From the NCBI GenBank assembly GCA_013398175.1, contig VZRZ01004224.1:623719-687718 (forward strand): 64,000 nucleotides of DNA, written 5' to 3'. This document shows, in pieces, positions 58,484 through 64,000 of the stretch (positions within the stretch are counted from its first letter, which is position 1; every line of letters starts with the position of its first letter). This stretch comes from Climacteris rufus. Its lineage: Eukaryota; Chordata; Aves; Passeriformes; Climacteridae. Position numbers and translations under genes: made by a program. Under the pieces are notes generated by a model. The model was not told the origin of the DNA. It worked only from the letters and a program-made list of their open reading frames with translations, and ran no database searches.

Positions 58484-61400
58484 GAACCTATGTTGTATCT
58501 GCTCTGCTGTAGTGTCTGTTCCATAAAGACTCTGTATCACCATCAATACCATAACATGCATAGGGATGGAAATGCAGGAATGCCACAGTCCTGGGGAATT
58601 CAAACCACTCCTATTAGCCTTCAGAAAAAATGAATGAAAGGTGGAAGGGATGGAAAGTGCAGTGCTTTTTTATTTTCCTACGGCCCCTTGTAGCAAGTGA
58701 GGGCTGTGTTACAGAGTGACTGCAGTGTCCTGGTTGGCACTTGGGGCTCCATGAACCATTTCAAACGTAGGAAGTGGCTTTAGCAGTGACACGACCTCCA
58801 TGGAGGTATAACTGGCAAAATGGATGCAGTGCTCTGCTCGTGACCAGCCCCCAGGGGATGCATTACCAGAGACAGTGTGGGTGCAAGACAGCACAAATCC
58901 CTTTTGTTTTTGGAGGCTTCATGACAGTGGCAGCAGAGGTGATGTGCTGGCTGTAGCAAAACAGAGGGGTGAGAAGCAAGGTACCACCATGTGAGTTGGG
59001 CAGCATCCTGATGAGAGGAATGTGCACACAGAACCATGTTCTTGTTTATCATCTTTAGGGAAAACTGCTGCACTAGACGATGAACAGTATCAGTGTAATG
59101 AAGAGACAATATAACAAATCAAAGCAGAAAAGTGTTAAAAATGTGTGAAAATGGAAAAGAAATACCTATTCAGTAAAAGTAGGAACTGCCTCTTCACCCA
59201 TACTTTGTATATGAGGTGTAATTGTGGCAGGGTAAGCCCATCAGAAAGCGCAGAGGGGTTGTGGCTCTGGGAAGCTGGCTCCACTGCCCTCCCAGCGTGC
59301 CCACACTGGCCTGGGAGAGCATTTCTGGCCTATTTCTTCCTCAGTAGGGCACTGGTGATGTTGAGGAGGGCTGATGGGGAGAGATGAACGAAGCTGGCCT
59401 GCAGCTGTAGGGTTGTCCATCAGCAGCCTGCTGCCCAGTACAGTGCTCACTTTGCCCTGTGATGGGACAGTCTGTGAGACTCCCATGGTTTCAACAGACT
59501 TATCATTTGTAAGGTAAAAAAACATTTTTATGGTCATCCACCTGATTTCCTGCTAAGCACAAACAACAAGCCCTTCTGTATGAATTGTACACCAAATCCC
59601 TAATTTACAAGCACCTTCAATGTCACACTCAGAATGTGATTGCAAGTATTTTTTAACTTCAGCTTCCATCCATTTGGTCTGGTTCTATGTTAGCTTGTCT
59701 CCATTCCATCCAGGTATTTGTAGGTGGATCAAGCACCCCATTCATCTCTGCTTAGGTATATTCAGAAGATTAAGCTTCTTATACTTCTCATTGTGGGATG
59801 TTTCCCAAGCTTTGACTCAGCCATTTGCTTGTTTTCCTCTGTCCCTTCACTGGATTTTTGGGATTGACATTAGGACCAGGTGCACTATTTGTACAGCCCT
59901 CCTGCAGGTGCTGTGCACAGAGGTAATCCCATTGACCTTCTGGGATTGCAGTCAGGATCTCCCAGTGGGAGATCAGACCTACCCACCATTACCAGGCCTC
60001 TGTGTATGGTGGAACTCCTCATCCTAGAGGTACAGCCAAGCCTCTGTGTTTTCACGTGGAGGTCCTGAGCATGTTAAGATGCTGGTTATATAAACCAGTG
60101 TTGAAGTAAGCGTGGTTCCTTAGCACTTCAGTCAAAGTCCATGCCTTTTTCCATCACTGAGTTAGATCCTGGATTCAAAACGGAGCAATGGAGGATTCTA
60201 TATAACATCAGAAAAAGCTGGCAGAGGACACTGCTCCTGAACATTTTGACTGTTTCCCCTCCCTTCAACACTCAGCCTTGAACAGCCATTATGCAAAAGG
60301 AGGAGTCAGAGTATTTGACCTCTTTAGTCCTCTCTGAACACTCTTATCTCTTGCTCCATAAGGCTTGTGGTAAGGACCAGGATGGAAATCCATCCCATCA
60401 GTGTAGCCTTTACTTTCTGAAGAGACATAGTCCCAAGTGGAGATTGATGAGAAAATCTATTTGAAGGGGAAAAGGCTGGCTCCACACTATCACAAGATGC
60501 TCAGAATGGCTTGATTTGCACCCATGCCCTCCCTAGCCCCCAGAATCCCTTCAGAGCCACAAGATCATCTGCTTGCCCTATTGCCAGGGCTCAGTGCCAG
60601 CCACCGGTGTTGGCACGAGGCACAGCACCTGCTGTGGAGACCTGCCACACTGGGTGTGCTGCCAGCATCCTGCTGTCCCTGGCAGAAGTGTCCAGCATTG
60701 CTCCTGATTCTCATGGTGCAGCTGATGGAGGAACACATAGGCTTTTAGCTTGTTTCTTTGGGTGGTGTGTTAGTTTCTTCCAAGGAGACTCACTTGCTCT
60801 GAACTCTGTTTTCAAAATAAAACTTACCACCGGATCTGCAGTTTTCAGCTCCAGACTTGTCTTTTCACCTGCTCAGATCCAGCTGAGCTCACATCCACAG
60901 CCTTGTCATCCTTGCTGATATGGTGAATAGGGTGGATGGGGAGCTGCAGGGTCAGACACCTTCTCTGTCACAATTTTTGTCCCTGCAGGTAGCCCAAGGT
61001 AGCCATTCAAGCATGAGATACAAGAGTCTTGAAGAAGGGTGAGCTGACAGACATGATTTTCCCCATGAGAGTTCATACATGCACCACAGCCTTATGAGAA
61101 CTGCGTTTGCATGACAGAAATTTTGAAAAAGGTCCCAAATAATTCCTTAAGTAAAGCAGCTGAGGCTTTGGGACATAGTGTGACAAGAAAACGGCAAATC
61201 AGTCTCGGTCAAAGTATGCATACAGTCACAGTGAAAGCAGCATAGTATAGCTTTATTGCATGGGACTTACTACAGAGCCATCCAATATTGTAATTTGCTG
61301 TAAAAATGGCTTTGTGCCAGTCAAAGACTCAACTACTTATTTTTGCTGATCTCCAGGACAAATCACCTCAAAGGAATTTCACTTCAGAGAGCAGCAATAT

Positions 61401-62749
61401 AAAAATAAAAGCTTTCTCACCTTGCAGACCTGTTCACAGTTGGCAGCACGCTGTGTGCAAAATCCACAGGGTTTGCAGGGCTTTTTATGCCTGCGAGCCT
61501 CAGGAGTGCCAGAACTCCTACAGGAAGGAGCTCAGTTCCGGAGCACTGGCAAGAGAGCTGTCTGCTGTTTTCCCAACTGCTCGGGCTCTTGGAAGGCCAC
61601 CAGGCTGCGGGTGGGGGATCACTAGAATGATGCAAAGGCTCACTAAAGTCACAGCATCGTTGTGCCAAAGAAAGGGCCAAAGCCTGTGTTGCTAATTAGA
61701 CTTGCAGAATCTGCTAGAGAGGATGAGCGCTAGGAAAAGAACTGTCCTGGAGTTGAGCCATGTTGTTCTGCCAGAGCTAACTGCTGGAGAAAAAAAAAAG
61801 TCTCTTTTAACACTAAAATCTCCCTGGACAGCATTAAAACCACCTTTCAGACAAACAGCTCTCAACAGAAGAGATTTCACTGTACAAGATCTACAGATCA
61901 TGTTTGATTAATCCTACCTAAGAGACTCAGTTCATGTTTTTAGTCATGTCCCTACCATTCCCTGGCCATGTAATAATAATTTTGCCTTGTCTTCAAATAA
62001 TGACTCATTTTCTGCTCCTTTAGAGCTCCCTATCTGTGTTTCTGTCTGTAAGAGCTACCTTTTACAAAAGTCCAGTGACATCCTCTACAATAAGCCTTGG
62101 GCTTGTTATCACAGTGTCTCTCATGGATAAAGACCTTTCTCTTTATGACATTTTCAGATGTTATTACAATTAATGACACTCTTCCTAAGTAACAGGAGCC
62201 AGCCTGCATCATAATGAACACCTACAACATTATAGTTACTTTCCCTTGCTTTTCTTGAATTTGGTGGGACTTCCATGTTGTCAGCTCCTCTGTACCCTGG
62301 CCACGCTGTGTGCGAGCTGTGTGTGGCCTGCAAATCACTTGTGGCTATCCTGGTAGATTCCCTAAGGGTGTCCCTTACACATAGGGCAGCTCTCATCTTC
62401 TTGCCTTCCTAATTCTTCCTCTGGCCTTATAAATTCATCCCTAAGAGGATTTCTTCCTTTACCTCCAGCAGTTCTTATGCTATTCTCTTTCCTTAGAGTT
62501 TTCTTTAGTACCTTCAGGATTGATATTGATAGCATTTATTTGCATGAACAAATGCAAAGGTCAGATCAGACCTCTGGAATGCACAAGTAAGCCTGCAGCT
62601 CCCAAGGCACTGCTTTTCAGGATCAGCAGTTTGAGTTGTGTCTAGACACCATTTGCTCCAGCAGTGCTGGGTCTCAGGAGAGCAACAAGAGGCCCAGTGT
62701 GGGCTTCAGGCCAGTGCAACTGGTATCTCTCCATCTCCTCAACTGGTAA

Positions 62750-62905
62750 CTTGCCTTTCTCTTTCCTCCTTCTATCTTCATCTCCTTCACTCCTTTTCTT
62801 TCCCCCATTCAAGTTTTCTCCTCTCGTCCAATTAGCTATTTCTGTTTTTTTCTTTGTCCCTTTCTCTGCCCTCTGCTTCACCTGCCTCTTTTTTTTTTTT
62901 TGTCC
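62750..62905. repeat. Pyrimidine-rich tract
   Basis: About 155 bases dominated by C and T on the plus strand, ending in an 18-20 T run near 62888. No unit length is evident. Confidence 0.8.
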
Positions 62906-64000
62906 CTAGCCACATCTCTTGCCCTTGGCTCACAGATTCTGTCAAGATTTTCCTTGTTGCTTTTATGCATATTATTCTGTGTCTTACTTCACATTGTCTT
63001 CTGGCCTGCCATTACTGCAATGTGTTTTATGAGCTGGTGTGAAGAGACATAACAGGCTGTGTGCAGCCTAGCCAAAAAAAATCTGCCCCAAACCAACCCA
63101 AAGATGCTGCAAGGTAGTTCCTTCCTTCCTGAGTGCCTATAAATTGATTTTCTCATTCCAGCATTGAATTCACATCTGAAATGGTGATAGCCTTTCTTCT
63201 AAAAAATGCTCAGCCACCTTCCAAACTTAATTGTGAGAAAGCCCTCACAGCTTTCAGTGAGGGTGAATTTCATGGTGTGATGACATGCCATGTTTATGTA
63301 CTTTCTTTCAAATTTCTTCTCCTTGGCATGTATTGTGAAAAGTCTTGAGCAATAGATTCCTGTTCAGCTTCACCAAGCCACTCCTGAATTTATATATTTG
63401 CACCATATCACTTGGCCAACTTCTCCTTTCCCACTCCAAGAGCTGCCTGGAACGCTTCCTCACCTCCAAGCTCTCTTCTCTTACTCTGTTTTTTTTCCAA
63501 CTGTGGACATTGGATATGTGAAATGTGGACATGCCTTGGTGTTGCTAACAGCATCGAAATGCCTTTTGTTTGGTTTGCTGCTCTATTCCCAGTAATGCCT
63601 CACCACCTGTTTGTCTTCTTGAGCACTGTACAGCATTAAGCTGATGTGTACCAAGAAATACCACTGGATTCCAACACCGCCTTCCTTAGCAGTAACAGTT
63701 GATTTGGAGGCCATCACTGTTTTAGCATCATTTCTGAAAGCACAATGGAAAAAATTAAAAATACAAAGTAGAAATCAGTGTACACTCTCTGAATTTTCTA
63801 ACACTGAATTTTTCTGAAGTCACTGGATGTCATGAGATTCTGCTGCAATTCTCCCCCCATAGTTCTGATTTTAACTGCCTTGAACAGTTACATATCGTCA
63901 GTAAATATTGTTTTCAGTAATTATTTTTTTATCCAAAATAATTTATAAAGCTTTTGAACAATAGTGATCCTGTCATAGCTTTCATGGGACCATACTGAAA

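Larger units (their letters stand above)
57583..64000 (+). other. GABRR1: GABRR1 intron 1 (continues past the window)
   Basis: No second exon with the expected rho-1 signature (EQLLR followed by DDHDF and MRPGFG) was found. Contents include a duplicated block around a single N at 58299-58483 and a long pyrimidine-rich tract at about 62750-62905. Open frames here are short and mutually overlapping. Confidence 0.75.

Noticed and set aside
61702..61911. Frame MQNLLERMSARKRTVLELSH as GABRR1 exon 2
   Set aside because: It lacks the EQLLR, DDHDF and MRPGFG signatures and has no phase-2 acceptor in the right place.
1..64000. CRISPR arrays, bacterial operons, tRNA or rRNA genes
   Set aside because: No spaced direct-repeat arrays, no ribosome-binding-site/operon pattern and no recognisable tRNA or rRNA cores; the DNA is clearly avian nuclear.

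Overview
The window is nuclear DNA from a bird. Chicken-repeat-1 (CR1) LINE fragments with their typical octamer 3' ends, avian ERV long terminal repeats (LTRs), long introns with GT-AG splice sites and avian-type protein sequence all point that way. I cannot name the species from sequence alone. The N run at 51364-51418 and the single N at 58379 show it is a draft assembly.

The locus is the tandem pair of GABA-A receptor rho genes, both on the + strand. GABRR2 (rho-2) occupies the left part. Eight coding exons run from 6510 to the stop codon at 31037 and encode about 426 residues, from just after the signal peptide to the C-terminus. The first coding exon (signal peptide) was not recognised and probably lies upstream of base 1. 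About 26.4 kb further on, the first coding exon of GABRR1 (rho-1) sits at 57461-57582, with a start codon, signal peptide and splice donor. The rest of GABRR1 lies beyond the right edge. Both proteins are subunits of retinal-type, bicuculline-insensitive, GABA-gated chloride channels. The order rho-2 then rho-1, head to tail, matches the mammalian arrangement.

Region by region: 1-6509 is non-coding DNA (GABRR2 intron 1 or 5' flank) with a hairpin-like TA/TG/CA microsatellite and a small CpG-rich patch near 5 kb. Region 6510-31037 holds the GABRR2 exons; the introns carry CR1 fragments and two related ERVL-type LTRs, at 18374 and 29017. Region 31038-57460 is intergenic. It holds a 664-bp LTR with perfect 6-bp target duplications (40923-41586), a longer CR1 reverse-transcriptase remnant (45543-46427), a 731-bp LTR with perfect 5-bp target duplications (46712-47442), a very old CR1-like RT remnant on the minus strand near 50.7-51.1 kb, a 19-bp minisatellite, and an open, splice-bounded CpG-rich segment at 51880-52168 that may be an unannotated exon. 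Region 57583-64000 is GABRR1 intron 1.

I found no microbial-style system, CRISPR array, RNA gene or new multi-gene module. The points most worth a second look are an extra cysteine inside the Cys-loop of this bird's rho-2, an Arg-to-His change just before M2, the two precisely delimited LTRs between the rho genes, the orphan exon-like segment, and a duplicated block around the single N in GABRR1 intron 1.
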